Assembly (NCBI GenBank): GCA_003326205.1
Contig: LWTK01000020.1
Location: forward strand, 124,001 to 188,000
DNA from: Nostoc sp. ATCC 43529
GTDB lineage: Bacteria; Cyanobacteriota; Cyanobacteriia; Cyanobacteriales; Nostocaceae
Reading direction: 5' to 3'
Length of the DNA stretch: 64,000 bases
In this document: positions 1-9,125 of the stretch, piece by piece
Numbering within the stretch: position 1 is the stretch's first letter
Layout: each line of letters begins with the position of its first letter
The notes under the pieces: generated by a model
Told to the model about the DNA's origin: nothing
Seen by the model: only the letters and a program-made list of their open reading frames with translations
Database searches by the model: none
Made by a program: the position numbers and the translations under genes

Positions 1-8
1 TTTTTAGT

Positions 9-3000
9 ATGAATCATTATCAAAAAATTATCATCTCCATTTTAACTAGCCTGTTCATATTCCCTAGCGCCTACGTTGCAAAATCCCAGCCAGTACCTAA
101 TAAAGCTACTTCTGTATTAGCAAATAACTCTCTATCCCTAGAACAAATTCGTCAAATAGCCCAAGCTGTTACTGTAAAGGTATTGAGTAATAACAAAGGT
201 GGGAGTGGAGTATTAATAAGCAAACAAGGGCAAATTTACACTATCCTCACCAATGCCCATGTTATCAGTAGTAAAGGAACCTACCGTATTCAAACACCCG
301 ACGGTAAAACCTATACAGCTAGAGTTATCGCTCAAGGTAATTCTTTAAAAGGTAATGATTTAGCTGTATTACAATTTCAATCTCAAGCAAACTATCAAAT
401 CATACCTTTAGCTAGCAACGCCAATTTAGCAGAAAATCAAGAAGTATTGGCTGCTGGCTTCCCTGATGATAGCAAAGAATTACTTATAACCGAGGGCAAA
501 ATATCTCTATTATCTCAACAGCCATTAGTTGGAGGTTATCAAATTGGTTATACCAACGAAATTCGACAAGGAATGAGTGGAGGCGCACTTTTAAATCAGT
601 CAGGAAAATTAATTGGGGTGAATGGATTAACAAACAATGCTATTTTAAATGAGGCTTATTTTTATCAAGATGGAACTCAACCCAATGCAGAAAAACTTCA
701 GCAGTTGAAAAAATTTAGTTTTGCAGTTCCCATTCAAACTTTAGCAAAAGTTGCACCTAATTTAGCAATTATTCCTCCACAATGGCGTAATCATGAACAA
801 GCGCAAAAACCGTCAGTGGGGAATACATTTGTTGATAAAGTTAATAATATTGCTGAACAGATTACCGTGCGAATTGACTCAAAAAATAACGGTAATGGTT
901 CGGGAGTCATTATTGCTAAACAAGGGCAAACTTACTATGTAGTCACCGCGGCTCATGTACTAAAAAATCCTGACAATTACCAAATTATTGCTCCGGATGG
1001 AAAGCGTTATGCAGTGCTACCAGAGAATATTTTTAAGTCAGAGGGATTAGATTTAGGACTTGTTAAATTTAACAGCAATCAAACATACTCGGTTGCAACG
1101 ATCGCCAAATATAACTTATATTCATCAGTCGAAAAACCGTGGATATTTTTATCTGGTTTTCCAGCAAAAGAACATGAAAAACGAAAATTGACAGCAGGAT
1201 TGCTTAGTCCCAAAGCAGTAGTATTTATGCGTAGCGAAAGTCTGGAATTATTGGATAATGTGATTAATTTAGGTTACGAGATGACCTACTCAAATCTGAC
1301 ACAACCCGGAATGAGTGGGGGAGCAGTACTAGATACAAAAGGACAAGTAATTGGAATTAATACGGCTATTGAGGATAAAGGAACTAGTCAAGTTGAACTA
1401 GGATTAGGTTTAGGAGTACCAAGTTATAGCATTTTGGGTCTAGCCAAAAAATCGGGGCTGAAGCCAGAACTATTAAAAATAGCGACTATAACACCCCCAA
1501 AACTTACAAAAGCAGAAGTCAATTTAGTCCAAAGTCATCCGTTGTTTACTGCCCAAAAGCCAATCCCTAATGCTAGTGAATACGATTTGGTCAATTATGG
1601 TAATCAACTATGGCGATTAAACAAATATTCAGAAGCAGTTGCATCTATTCAACAAGCAATTAAGCTCAAACCAGATTTTTATCAAGCTTATTATGTACTT
1701 GGTGTAGCACTAGCTTCCCAAAAGAAACATCCAGAAGCCATAGTAGCTTTTGAGCAAGCAATCAAAATTAAACCAGACAGCGATGATGTTTGGGCATTTA
1801 AATCTATTTCGCTACTTCAATTAAACAAATACTCAGAGGCGCTAGCAGCAATTGAAAAGGCAATTCAATACAACGATAGTAATGTTTACTTTTATGTATT
1901 ACGCAGTCTGTCACTGTCCAACTTAAAACGCTATCCAGAGGCTCTAGTGGCGGTAACTAAAGCTATTGAGATGAAGCCACTATCTAACTACTACGCATCG
2001 CGGGGTAATATCCGCTATATATCAGATGACTATCAGGGAGCATTGGCTGATTATAATCAAGCTATTGAACTCCAGCCTGACTCTGCTGAAAATTACTTTT
2101 GGCGGGCCAATCTCCGCTCTCAATTAAAAGATTATCAGGGAGCATTAGCTGATTGCAATCAAGCTATTAAATTTCAGCCGGATAATGGTGATGGCTATAG
2201 TTGTCGAGGTAGCGTCCGTTCTTATTTGAAAGATTATCAGGGGGCGTTAGATGATTTAGATCGAGCTATCAAAATCAATCCTGATGATATTACTTACTAC
2301 TTCGATAGAGGTAAAGTACGCAGGGTTTTGCAAGATTATAAAGCGGCATTGGCTGATTACAATCAAGCGATTAAAATTGAACCAGAATTGGCTTTTGTCT
2401 ACAATAATCGAGGGCAATTTTACATTAATTTGAAAGATTATCATAGAGCATTAGCTGATTTTGAACAAGCAATTAAACTCGACCCTGAAAATGTTTTAGC
2501 TTACAGCAATAGGGGTTTGGTCTATGGTGAGATGAAAGATTATCAAAAGGCGCTAGCAGATTTAGCTCATGCTATTAAACTTAAACCTACATTGAAAGGA
2601 GCCTTTTTCATTTACTTAACCAGAAGTGATATTTACAAGGAATTAAAAGATTATCAAGCAGCACTAGCAGATGCAAATCAATTGATTAAACTTCAGCCTA
2701 ATGATGGAAGTGGCTACTTTACCCGAAGTGATATCTACAGTGAGTTGAAAGATTATCAAGCAGCACTAGCGGATGCAAATCAATGGATTCAACTTGAGCC
2801 AAAGGATGCAAATGCTTACTTATTCCGAAGTAATATCTACAGCGACTTGAAAGATTATCAAGCAGCACTAGCGGATGCAAATCAAGCGATTAAAATCCAA
2901 TCTAACTTGGCACAAGGCTACTCAGTCCGAAGTGGTATTTACCAGAATTTAAAAGATTACCAAGCAGCAGTAGAAGATTTAGATCGAGTTATTAAACTCC

Positions 3001-3728
3001 AGCCAAACGATGCAATATCTTACGCTATCCGAGGTATTCTTCAGTATCAGTTAAAAAATTACCAGAAGGCACTTGCAGATTTAGATCGTGCAATAATACT
3101 CCAGCCAAATGAGATAAGAGCCTATTTAGTGCGGGGAGATTTTCACAAGGATTTGAAAGATTATCAAGCAGCATTGGCAGATTATAATCAAGTCATAAAA
3201 ATCCAGCCTGATAACGTGAGAGCCTACCTAAAGCGGGCTGGTATTCACTCTCAATTAAAAGATTATCAAACAGCATTAGCAGATTATAGTCAAGTTATTA
3301 AACTTCAGCCTGATAATGCCAATGCCTACTTTGGGCGGGGTGTTATCTACCAGAAGCAAGGAAATAATAACGCCGCACTATCAGATTACAATCAGGCGCT
3401 TGTCAAAGATACGAAATTTTTACCTGCTACGATCAACATTGGCTACATCAAATATGAAAAAGGAGATGTAGAAGGGGCAATACAGCAGTGGCAAAAAGCA
3501 GTGCAAATTAATGGTAAATTAGCTGAACCACAAATGGCATTAGCAGTTGCTTTATATGCCAAAGGCGAGCAACAAAAAGCCCTAAATATGGCACAAGCAG
3601 CCTTGGGTTTAGATAAAAGCTTTGCTGATGTTGAGGTTCTGCAACAAAATCTTTGGGGGACGCGCTTGGTTGATGAGGCGCGAAAACTCTTGGCAAGTCC
3701 TAGTATTCAGGCTTTCGTCAAGCAGTAG
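9..3728 (+). CDS. Dual trypsin-like serine protease with C-terminal TPR array
   Basis: This 1239-residue protein has an N-terminal signal-like hydrophobic stretch (about residues 7-24), then two trypsin-like S1 domains in tandem, then a TPR array. Domain 1 (about 45-250) shows a complete triad: His84 in TNAHV, Asp117 in NDLAV and Ser190 in GMSGG. Domain 2 (about 275-485) also looks complete: His316 in TAAHV, Asp348 in LDLGL and Ser436 in GMSGG. From about residue 525 to near the end there are roughly twenty 34-residue TPR units, many with the core KDYQ.ALAD. The likely location is the periplasm or outside the cell. The TPRs probably bind protein partners or substrates; this is inference. A second Deg-type protease follows 216 bp downstream on the same strand. 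Two active protease domains fused to so many TPRs is an uncommon layout. The substrate is unknown. Confidence 0.9.
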   Translation: MNHYQKIIISILTSLFIFPSAYVAKSQPVPNKATSVLANNSLSLEQIRQIAQAVTVKVLSNNKGGSGVLISKQGQIYTILTNAHVISSKGTYRIQTPDGKTYTARVIAQGNSLKGNDLAVLQFQSQANYQIIPLASNANLAENQEVLAAGFPDDSKELLITEGKISLLSQQPLVGGYQIGYTNEIRQGMSGGALLNQSGKLIGVNGLTNNAILNEAYFYQDGTQPNAEKLQQLKKFSFAVPIQTLAKVAPNLAIIPPQWRNHEQAQKPSVGNTFVDKVNNIAEQITVRIDSKNNGNGSGVIIAKQGQTYYVVTAAHVLKNPDNYQIIAPDGKRYAVLPENIFKSEGLDLGLVKFNSNQTYSVATIAKYNLYSSVEKPWIFLSGFPAKEHEKRKLTAGLLSPKAVVFMRSESLELLDNVINLGYEMTYSNLTQPGMSGGAVLDTKGQVIGINTAIEDKGTSQVELGLGLGVPSYSILGLAKKSGLKPELLKIATITPPKLTKAEVNLVQSHPLFTAQKPIPNASEYDLVNYGNQLWRLNKYSEAVASIQQAIKLKPDFYQAYYVLGVALASQKKHPEAIVAFEQAIKIKPDSDDVWAFKSISLLQLNKYSEALAAIEKAIQYNDSNVYFYVLRSLSLSNLKRYPEALVAVTKAIEMKPLSNYYASRGNIRYISDDYQGALADYNQAIELQPDSAENYFWRANLRSQLKDYQGALADCNQAIKFQPDNGDGYSCRGSVRSYLKDYQGALDDLDRAIKINPDDITYYFDRGKVRRVLQDYKAALADYNQAIKIEPELAFVYNNRGQFYINLKDYHRALADFEQAIKLDPENVLAYSNRGLVYGEMKDYQKALADLAHAIKLKPTLKGAFFIYLTRSDIYKELKDYQAALADANQLIKLQPNDGSGYFTRSDIYSELKDYQAALADANQWIQLEPKDANAYLFRSNIYSDLKDYQAALADANQAIKIQSNLAQGYSVRSGIYQNLKDYQAAVEDLDRVIKLQPNDAISYAIRGILQYQLKNYQKALADLDRAIILQPNEIRAYLVRGDFHKDLKDYQAALADYNQVIKIQPDNVRAYLKRAGIHSQLKDYQTALADYSQVIKLQPDNANAYFGRGVIYQKQGNNNAALSDYNQALVKDTKFLPATINIGYIKYEKGDVEGAIQQWQKAVQINGKLAEPQMALAVALYAKGEQQKALNMAQAALGLDKSFADVEVLQQNLWGTRLVDEARKLLASPSIQAFVKQ

Positions 3729-3944
3729 GAGAGATTTTCATGTTGAGAAAAATTTCACCTAAATAGTGATTTTTTTGATGTTGAAGAATTTATTCTCAAA
3801 TTCGGAGTTGGTTTGGTGAATTAGAATAAGATGCTTATTAGTTTAATATTTAATGTCTCACGCAAAGGCGCAGAGGCGCAAAGAAGAGATTAGCGGATTT
3901 GTATTGTTAGTCTGGTTATTGTATTTATTAAGGATGGTTGGATA

Positions 3945-5111
3945 ATGAAGAGAAAATTTTTAACAACTGCGATCGCGGGAATTTTTATTAGTACTTTATT
4001 TGGTTGTCAACTAACTGCTACTGCTAATAAATCTGAGATAACTGAGAAAAATTTGCTAGGTGAAAACACTCACAAAATCAAATCAAGTGTTATTATAGCA
4101 GACAATTCGGAAGAACAAAAACGAATTCAGCTATATGAAAAATCGAGTAAATCTGTAGTTGCGATCGCCACTGGTTTCGGACATGGTAGTGGTTTTATTG
4201 TCAGCCCAAATGGTCTGGTTTTAACTAATGCTCACGTTGTTCAAGATAGTTCTAAAACTGTTGCAATAGTATTGGCTGATGGTACACAAGTCGTCGCTGA
4301 TGTGGTTGGTTTTGCACCTGAGGGTTTAGATTTAGCTGCACTCAAGATTCGCAATCAAAAAAATCTACCATACCTGCGTTTGGCTTCACCCGGTTCAGCA
4401 CGAGTCGGTCAATCTGTCTACGCTATTGGTACTCCCTTGAGTCTGGAATTACAAAATACTTTAACCTATGGAATTATCAGTCGCATTGATACAAAATCTG
4501 GCTTAATTCAACATGATGCAGCCGTGAATCCTGGCAATTCTGGAGGTCCACTGCTCAATTCTAATGGGCAAGTAATTGGTGTGAATAGTGCTATTTTGAA
4601 TGATACCGAAGTGAAAAGATTTATTGGTATTAGTTTGGCAATTCCGACAGAATTAATCCAGCCTTTTTTAATAGCTGTAGAAAAAGGTAATGCTCAGTTA
4701 GCAAGTGAGCGTCAACAACCTCTTAAGAGTCAAGAGACAGATTTACCTTTGAATGGTCAAGTTTTACAAGCAAGTTTAAAAAATGGCGATCGCACTTTAC
4801 CAAACAACAGCTATTTTCACACTTATGTGTTTGAAGGTAAAGCAGGTCAACAAATAACTATTGAGATGGATAGTCAGCAAATAGACCCTCATTTGTACTT
4901 GCTACTTCCCGCTAAAGAAAAGCTAATAGCCGCAAATGATGATATTTCCCCAAAGGATTTTAACGCTCGATTGACTGTTACTTTACCAGAAGATGGTGTC
5001 TATTATCTCTTGGCTAACACTTTTGAAGCCGGAGAATCGGGTACTTACAGCTTACGAGCCGCCATATCCAATAGCCGAATTCAGAATTCAGGAGTCAGAA
5101 TTCAAAATTAG
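3945..5111 (+). CDS. Deg/HtrA-like serine protease lipoprotein with PPC domain
   Basis: This 388-residue S1C-type protease starts with a lipoprotein signal; the lipobox TLFGC puts the modified cysteine at residue 21, so it is probably membrane-anchored outside the cytoplasm. The catalytic triad reads His97 (TNAHV), Asp129 (LDLAA) and Ser199 (GNSGG). Typical HhoA/HtrA proteins continue with a PDZ domain. Here the C-terminal part (about 265-375) instead resembles a bacterial pre-peptidase C-terminal (PPC) domain, with HTYVFEGKAGQQITIEMDS followed by DPHLYLLLP. The extreme C-terminus (about the last ten residues, rich in QNSGVRIQN) is encoded by a short repeat and may be an extension. It lies downstream of the trypsin-TPR gene in the same orientation. 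The role is probably degradation of misfolded envelope proteins. The family call is strong; the substrate is unknown. Confidence 0.9.
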   Translation: MKRKFLTTAIAGIFISTLFGCQLTATANKSEITEKNLLGENTHKIKSSVIIADNSEEQKRIQLYEKSSKSVVAIATGFGHGSGFIVSPNGLVLTNAHVVQDSSKTVAIVLADGTQVVADVVGFAPEGLDLAALKIRNQKNLPYLRLASPGSARVGQSVYAIGTPLSLELQNTLTYGIISRIDTKSGLIQHDAAVNPGNSGGPLLNSNGQVIGVNSAILNDTEVKRFIGISLAIPTELIQPFLIAVEKGNAQLASERQQPLKSQETDLPLNGQVLQASLKNGDRTLPNNSYFHTYVFEGKAGQQITIEMDSQQIDPHLYLLLPAKEKLIAANDDISPKDFNARLTVTLPEDGVYYLLANTFEAGESGTYSLRAAISNSRIQNSGVRIQN

Positions 5112-5125
5112 AATAGTCTCTGTGC

Positions 5126-5248
5126 CTAGTGGTTTATCGCATTAATTTTGATGAGTTTGTAGTAAGCACTTCAGTGCTTAAAAATCAAGGACTAAAGTCA
5201 TAACTACAAACTTATTTACCTATCATAACTAATGCGATAGACCACTAG
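5126..5248. repeat. MITE-like palindromic element, 123 bp
   Basis: The ends are inverted copies of a 19-bp sequence beginning CTAGTGG and ending CGCATTA (5126-5144 and 5230-5248), matching at 18 of 19 positions. An inner inverted pair AGTTTGTAGT/ACTACAAACT extends the palindrome. It has no coding capacity. It looks like a miniature inverted-repeat element. No clear target duplication was seen. Confidence 0.65.
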
Positions 5249-5420
5249 CTACCTTTGAAAAGCAGCTTTTGTGACTCCTCTTTAATTCCGTGAAACAACT
5301 CGCCCTCACTTCAAAAATACCGATTCCCTATTCCTTACTCCCTACCCACACAAATCAGGTTGATGCAAAATATGAAGTCTTCAACTTACTAACCGCATTC
5401 TCATGCTAAATTACTAAAAC

Positions 5421-5503
5421 TTGAAGTTGGGAAACTCCGGTGGAATTCCGGGACTGTGCCGCAACTGTAATGGGATCGCCTAAGTCAGAATGCCAACTCT
5501 CAA
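5421..5503 (+). promoter_or_regulatory. Cobalamin (B12) riboswitch aptamer
   Basis: The leader contains the conserved B12-box features in order: GGGAA, GGTGGAATTCCGGGACTG, then CCGCAACTGTAATGGG, and finally GTCAGAATGCCA. The closing P1 stem can be drawn between TTGAAGTTGG (5421-5430) and CCAACTCTCAA (5493-5503). It sits directly upstream of cobG, the aerobic ring-contraction gene of cobalamin synthesis, so it probably represses cobG-cobH-cobI when adenosylcobalamin is plentiful. The assignment rests on motif order; no covariance model was run. Confidence 0.93.
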
Positions 5504-5557
5504 GGTGTCCTCAGGACATACTCACCGTCTACTCCCTGCGTTGCACGGGGAAGGAGT
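5504..5557 (+). promoter_or_regulatory. Putative riboswitch expression platform masking the cobG ribosome-binding site
   Basis: Just after the aptamer, GTCC/GGAC (loop TCA) and GGTG/CACC can pair. Further on, CCCTGC (5534-5539) can pair with GCA-C-GGG (5543-5549). ACTCC (5531-5535) can alternatively pair with GGAGT (5553-5557), which overlaps the strong Shine-Dalgarno AAGGAG (5551-5556) of cobG. This fits control at translation initiation. The pairing is inferred by eye. Confidence 0.45.
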
Positions 5558-5564
5558 TCTCAGT

Positions 5565-6956
5565 TTGGTTTCTGGATTTGCCACTTGTCCTGGGTTGTTT
5601 TACGCTACACCCGCCGAAGATGGTATACTATCTCGCATGAGAATCCCAGGCGGGATTATTAATAGCGAACAGTGCCGCGCGATCGCAGATATAGCAGACC
5701 AGTATGGCGGCGGTTATGTGGATGTGACTAATCGAGCTAACCTCCAAATCCGCGAAATCCGCACTCAGATCGATTCTCAAGTTCTCAGCTACCTACAGCA
5801 TATTGGACTCGGTTCTGGTAATAGCGTTGTAGACCACATCCGAAATATTATGACCAGCCCAACAGCTGGTATCGATCCCCAAGAATTAATTGACACTCGT
5901 CCTTTTGTTCGAGCTTGGGATAACTATATTGCTGCACATCCGGCGTTATCGGCACTTTCGGCAAAATTTAGCGTTTGCTTTGATGGTGGTGGGATAGTTC
6001 AAGTGAGCGATCGCCTAAATGATATCCTATTTGCCGCTGTCTTAATTGATGGTAATGTTTACTTTCGCCTTCATTTGTGTACAGGCGCAAAGGGACAACC
6101 ACCAAGCGATACGAAAATTTTGTTAACACCAGATGATTGTTTAGCCGTCTTAGCAGCTTTAGCAGATGTTTATCTAAATCATACTGATATTAATAATCAG
6201 CGTCGGCTACGTTTGAGAGATTTATTAAATACTTTGGGTTATGAAAATTATCTTCACCAAGTTCAGCAACGTCTACCTTTTCCCCTTTCTCATATTGAAA
6301 CATACCCAATTGCACAAAAAATAGATCCTAACTTTCAGCATATTGGCGCCCATCCCCAACGCCAAAAAGGATTATTTTACATTGGTGTTGTCTTACCTCT
6401 TGGACGCTTAGAGAGTAGGCAAATGCGGGGTTTAGCAGATTTAGCAGCAAAATACGGCAGTGGAATTCTCAGGCTAACCCCCTGGCAAAATTTACTCCTG
6501 ACAGATATTCCTCAACAAACGCTTACCGATGTTCAAAATCAAATTACTCTGTTAGGATTAGATTCCTCAGCGACCAACATCAAGAGTTCATTAATTGCTT
6601 GTTCTGGTAATAAAGGTTGTGCCGCTTCTGCCACCGACACCAAAAGTCATGCATTGGCATTGGCAGAATATCTTGAAAATCGCGTCACTCTCGAACACCC
6701 AATTAATATCCACTTTACTGGCTGCCAAAAATCCTGCGCCCAACATAGCCAAAGTGACATCACCCTACTCGGTGTCAACTTTGAGGCAGGCAATCAAATA
6801 GTCGAAGCCTATCACGTTTATCTAGCTGACACCAACAGCAGCCACAAATTCGGCCGCGAACTATACCGATATGTCACCTTCCCCGAACTTCCTCCATTAA
6901 TAGAGCAAATCTTACAAATGTATAAAATTCAACAGCAAAACTCCCCAATCCATTAA
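5565..6956 (+). CDS. cobG: Precorrin-3B synthase CobG
   Basis: CobG is the oxygen-dependent precorrin-3B synthase of the aerobic cobalamin pathway and resembles nitrite/sulfite reductases. The C-terminal half carries iron-sulfur/siroheme-type cysteines: CSGNKGC at about 6600-6620 and GCQKSC about 120 bases further on. The N-terminal region has CPGLFYATPAEDGILSR and VTNRANLQIRE, typical of the ferredoxin-like half domain. An ATG at 5490 lies inside the conserved riboswitch core, so it is unlikely to be the true start. The TTG at 5565 has AAGGAG 8 bases upstream and is chosen here, giving 463 residues; TTG 5541 or GTG 5505 are alternatives. cobH and cobI follow on the same strand. The product call is strong, the start moderate. 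Confidence 0.9.
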   Translation: MVSGFATCPGLFYATPAEDGILSRMRIPGGIINSEQCRAIADIADQYGGGYVDVTNRANLQIREIRTQIDSQVLSYLQHIGLGSGNSVVDHIRNIMTSPTAGIDPQELIDTRPFVRAWDNYIAAHPALSALSAKFSVCFDGGGIVQVSDRLNDILFAAVLIDGNVYFRLHLCTGAKGQPPSDTKILLTPDDCLAVLAALADVYLNHTDINNQRRLRLRDLLNTLGYENYLHQVQQRLPFPLSHIETYPIAQKIDPNFQHIGAHPQRQKGLFYIGVVLPLGRLESRQMRGLADLAAKYGSGILRLTPWQNLLLTDIPQQTLTDVQNQITLLGLDSSATNIKSSLIACSGNKGCAASATDTKSHALALAEYLENRVTLEHPINIHFTGCQKSCAQHSQSDITLLGVNFEAGNQIVEAYHVYLADTNSSHKFGRELYRYVTFPELPPLIEQILQMYKIQQQNSPIH

Positions 6957-7049
6957 CGCACCTCAACCGCATCTAAACCTCTAACTCTCTGTGCGCTTCT
7001 GCGTGAAAAAAATATTCATTACCCCCACCAATCCAAAATCCAAAATTGA

Positions 7050-7676
7050 ATGCCCGACTACATCCGAGACGCCAACGAAATTTACCGCAATTCCTTTGCC
7101 ATCATCCGGTCAGAAGCCAACCTAGATGTGCTGCCGCCAGATGTAGCGAAAGTTGCAGTACGTCTCATCCATGCCTGTGGAATGACGGATATTGTCACCG
7201 ACTTGGGATATTCACCCACAGCAGTGCAATCCGCAAGGGCAGCACTAGCCGCAGGAGCAACCATTCTCTGCGATTGCCGCATGGTCGCTGAAGGTGTAAC
7301 CAGGCGGCGCTTATCTGCAAGCAATGAAGTTATCTGTACCCTCAACTATCCCCAAGTGCCAGATATTGCCAAAAGTCTGGATACTACAAGGTCGGCAGCA
7401 GCTTTAGAGTTATGGCGATCGCACCTTGAAGGGTCAGTAGTAGCAATTGGCAACGCCCCCACCGCCCTATTCAGATTATTAGAAATGCTTGATGAAGGAG
7501 CGCCAAAGCCTGCTATAATATTAGGCTTTCCTGTGGGTTTTGTCGGTGCAGCTGAATCAAAAGCCGCATTGGCAGCAGACAGCAGAAATGTACCATTTTT
7601 AACATTACATGGTCGGCGCGGTGGTAGTGCGATCGCCGCCGCCGCAGTTAACGCCTTGGCAACGGAGGAAGAATAA
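7050..7676 (+). CDS. cobH: Precorrin-8X methylmutase CobH
   Basis: This 208-residue protein matches the CobH/CbiC family that moves the C-11 methyl group to C-12, turning precorrin-8X into hydrogenobyrinate. The N-terminus (YIRDANEIYRNSFAIIRSE) and the segment RLIHACGMTDIVTDL are characteristic; the His in IHACG is the family's catalytic histidine. The glycine-rich end (GFPVGFVGAAESK) is also typical, and the length is normal. It lies 93 bp after cobG, and its TAA stop overlaps the ATG of cobI by one base (TAATG), so translation of the two is probably coupled. It presumably shares the riboswitch-controlled transcript of cobG. Confidence 0.95.
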   Translation: MPDYIRDANEIYRNSFAIIRSEANLDVLPPDVAKVAVRLIHACGMTDIVTDLGYSPTAVQSARAALAAGATILCDCRMVAEGVTRRRLSASNEVICTLNYPQVPDIAKSLDTTRSAAALELWRSHLEGSVVAIGNAPTALFRLLEMLDEGAPKPAIILGFPVGFVGAAESKAALAADSRNVPFLTLHGRRGGSAIAAAAVNALATEEE

Positions 7677-8380
7677 TGAATACTAAAGGTCGTCTTTATG
7701 GAATTGGTGTCGGCCCTGGCGATCCAGAATTATTGACCCTCAAGGCGCTGCGGCTATTACGTGCGGCTCCTGTGGTAGCTTATCAATCAGCTACAGATCG
7801 TGAGAGTATTGCTAGAGGAATCGTGGCGCAGTATCTCACCGGGGATCAAATCGAAGTGTTATTCCACCTTCCCCGCGCCTTAGAACCAGAAAAAGCCAAG
7901 TGTATTTACGACAAAGAAGTTGAACCAATCGCCGCTCATTTAGCAGCTGGTCGGGATGTTGTGGTGCTGTGTGAGGGCGACCCCTTTTTCTATGGTTCCT
8001 TCATGTACCTGTTCACCCGATTATGTGACGAGTACCAAACAGAAGTTGTCCCCGGAGTTTCCTCACTGATGGCTTGCCCAGTAGCTTTGGGCGTACCTTT
8101 TACCTACTACAATGATATTCTTACAGTCCTGCCTGCCCCACTGCCAGCAGAAGAACTGACCACACAATTGTTAATGACCGATGCAGCGGCAATTATGAAA
8201 CTAGGCCGTCATTTTACCAAAGTGCGGGACGTTCTGCATAAATTAGGTCTAGCATCAAGGGCTAGATATATTGAGCGGGCAACAATGACAGAGCAACGTA
8301 TTATACCCTTGGATGAAGTAGATCCCGCACAAGTACCGTATTTTGCAATGATTGTAATCCCAACCAAAAATCGACTATAG
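7676..8380 (+). CDS. cobI: Precorrin-2 C(20)-methyltransferase CobI
   Basis: CobI/CbiL adds a methyl group from SAM to C-20 of precorrin-2, giving precorrin-3A. The 234-residue protein begins with the tetrapyrrole methylase motif GIGVGPGDPELLTLKA, followed by VVVLCEGDPFFYGSF (the second conserved glycine/aspartate loop) and VVPGVSS. The length fits the family. Its start codon overlaps the cobH stop. CobI supplies the substrate that CobG oxidises, so the three genes cover neighbouring steps even though they are not adjacent in the pathway order. A hairpin at 8395-8417 follows the stop codon. Confidence 0.95.
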   Translation: MNTKGRLYGIGVGPGDPELLTLKALRLLRAAPVVAYQSATDRESIARGIVAQYLTGDQIEVLFHLPRALEPEKAKCIYDKEVEPIAAHLAAGRDVVVLCEGDPFFYGSFMYLFTRLCDEYQTEVVPGVSSLMACPVALGVPFTYYNDILTVLPAPLPAEELTTQLLMTDAAAIMKLGRHFTKVRDVLHKLGLASRARYIERATMTEQRIIPLDEVDPAQVPYFAMIVIPTKNRL

Positions 8381-8394
8381 AGGAATCGCATAAC

Positions 8395-8417
8395 CTCCTG
8401 GTAGCTGGAACCAGGAG
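8395..8417. terminator. Hairpin between convergent cobI and PHP genes
   Basis: CTCCTGGT (8395-8402) and ACCAGGAG (8410-8417) form a perfect 8-bp stem with a 7-base loop. It lies between two convergent genes. No T-run follows, so it may be a weak or bidirectional terminator. Confidence 0.5.
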
Positions 8418-8438
8418 TGTTGGAAACATAAATCATCT

Positions 8439-9125
8439 TTACAAGCGTTGTAGCAAATTCAAGCCGTGGGTATCAGTACCACAGGTATTGAAAAGAAGAT
8501 ATTTATCAGCCAACTTTTGCACTTGTTCTGATTCCACAGCGCTGGGTTTCCAAGGATTGGGGTTATTGTAAGCATAGAAAGCTTCCACGCCATCGATACC
8601 CTTTTCGGCCGCAGCTGGAATTAAATCAAAATGCGATCGCTTGTAACGCGCAGGATGAGCTAAAACTGCCAACCCCCCGGCTTCATGAATAGCAGAAATC
8701 ACGTTATTTGCTTGATATTCTTTGCCTGTAGTCGGTCTTCTTTGCAAATAGGGTTTGATGCTGGGGTGTTCTAACTCAAAAGCGTAAGCCAAAATGTGAA
8801 CTTCTATGTCTAATAGGTTGGCATTGATTTCGACACCACTCCACAATATAGGAGTGCTTGCACCAGGATTATTCCACTTCCAATCCTCTAACCAAGCTTG
8901 TGCCGCTAGATAGCCGCCAATACCATGATGATCGGTAATCGCCAACCCTTTTAACCCAATAGCGATCGCCTGTTCCATCAATCCACTTGGCTGCAACCTG
9001 CCATCGGAATGGACAGTGTGCATGTGAAAGTTGAATAATGTGGGACAACTATGTGCATCAATGTTCTGGAATACTTGCCTCAACAGTTCTGTGGAAGCAG
9101 TAGTGCGGGCCAAATTTATAACCAT
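8439..9125 (-). CDS. PHP-domain metal-dependent phosphoesterase
   Basis: The 228-residue protein has the PHP family metal-binding motifs in order: HMHTVHSDG (His34, His36, Asp41), ITDHHG (Asp65, His66), GVEIN, LAHPARY and GTDTHG. Such stand-alone PHP proteins hydrolyse phosphoesters, for example nucleoside 3',5'-bisphosphates or short oligoribonucleotides; which substrate applies here cannot be told. The protein is short compared with YciV/RNase AM-type members (about 280 residues). It is transcribed toward cobI and has a long non-coding region upstream. Confidence 0.85.
   Translation of the reverse strand: MVINLARTTASTELLRQVFQNIDAHSCPTLFNFHMHTVHSDGRLQPSGLMEQAIAIGLKGLAITDHHGIGGYLAAQAWLEDWKWNNPGASTPILWSGVEINANLLDIEVHILAYAFELEHPSIKPYLQRRPTTGKEYQANNVISAIHEAGGLAVLAHPARYKRSHFDLIPAAAEKGIDGVEAFYAYNNPNPWKPSAVESEQVQKLADKYLLFNTCGTDTHGLNLLQRL

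Noticed and set aside
5440..5640. 66-residue open frame over the cobalamin riboswitch
   Set aside because: It lies inside the conserved aptamer and the start of cobG in another frame; the sequence is explained by RNA structure.
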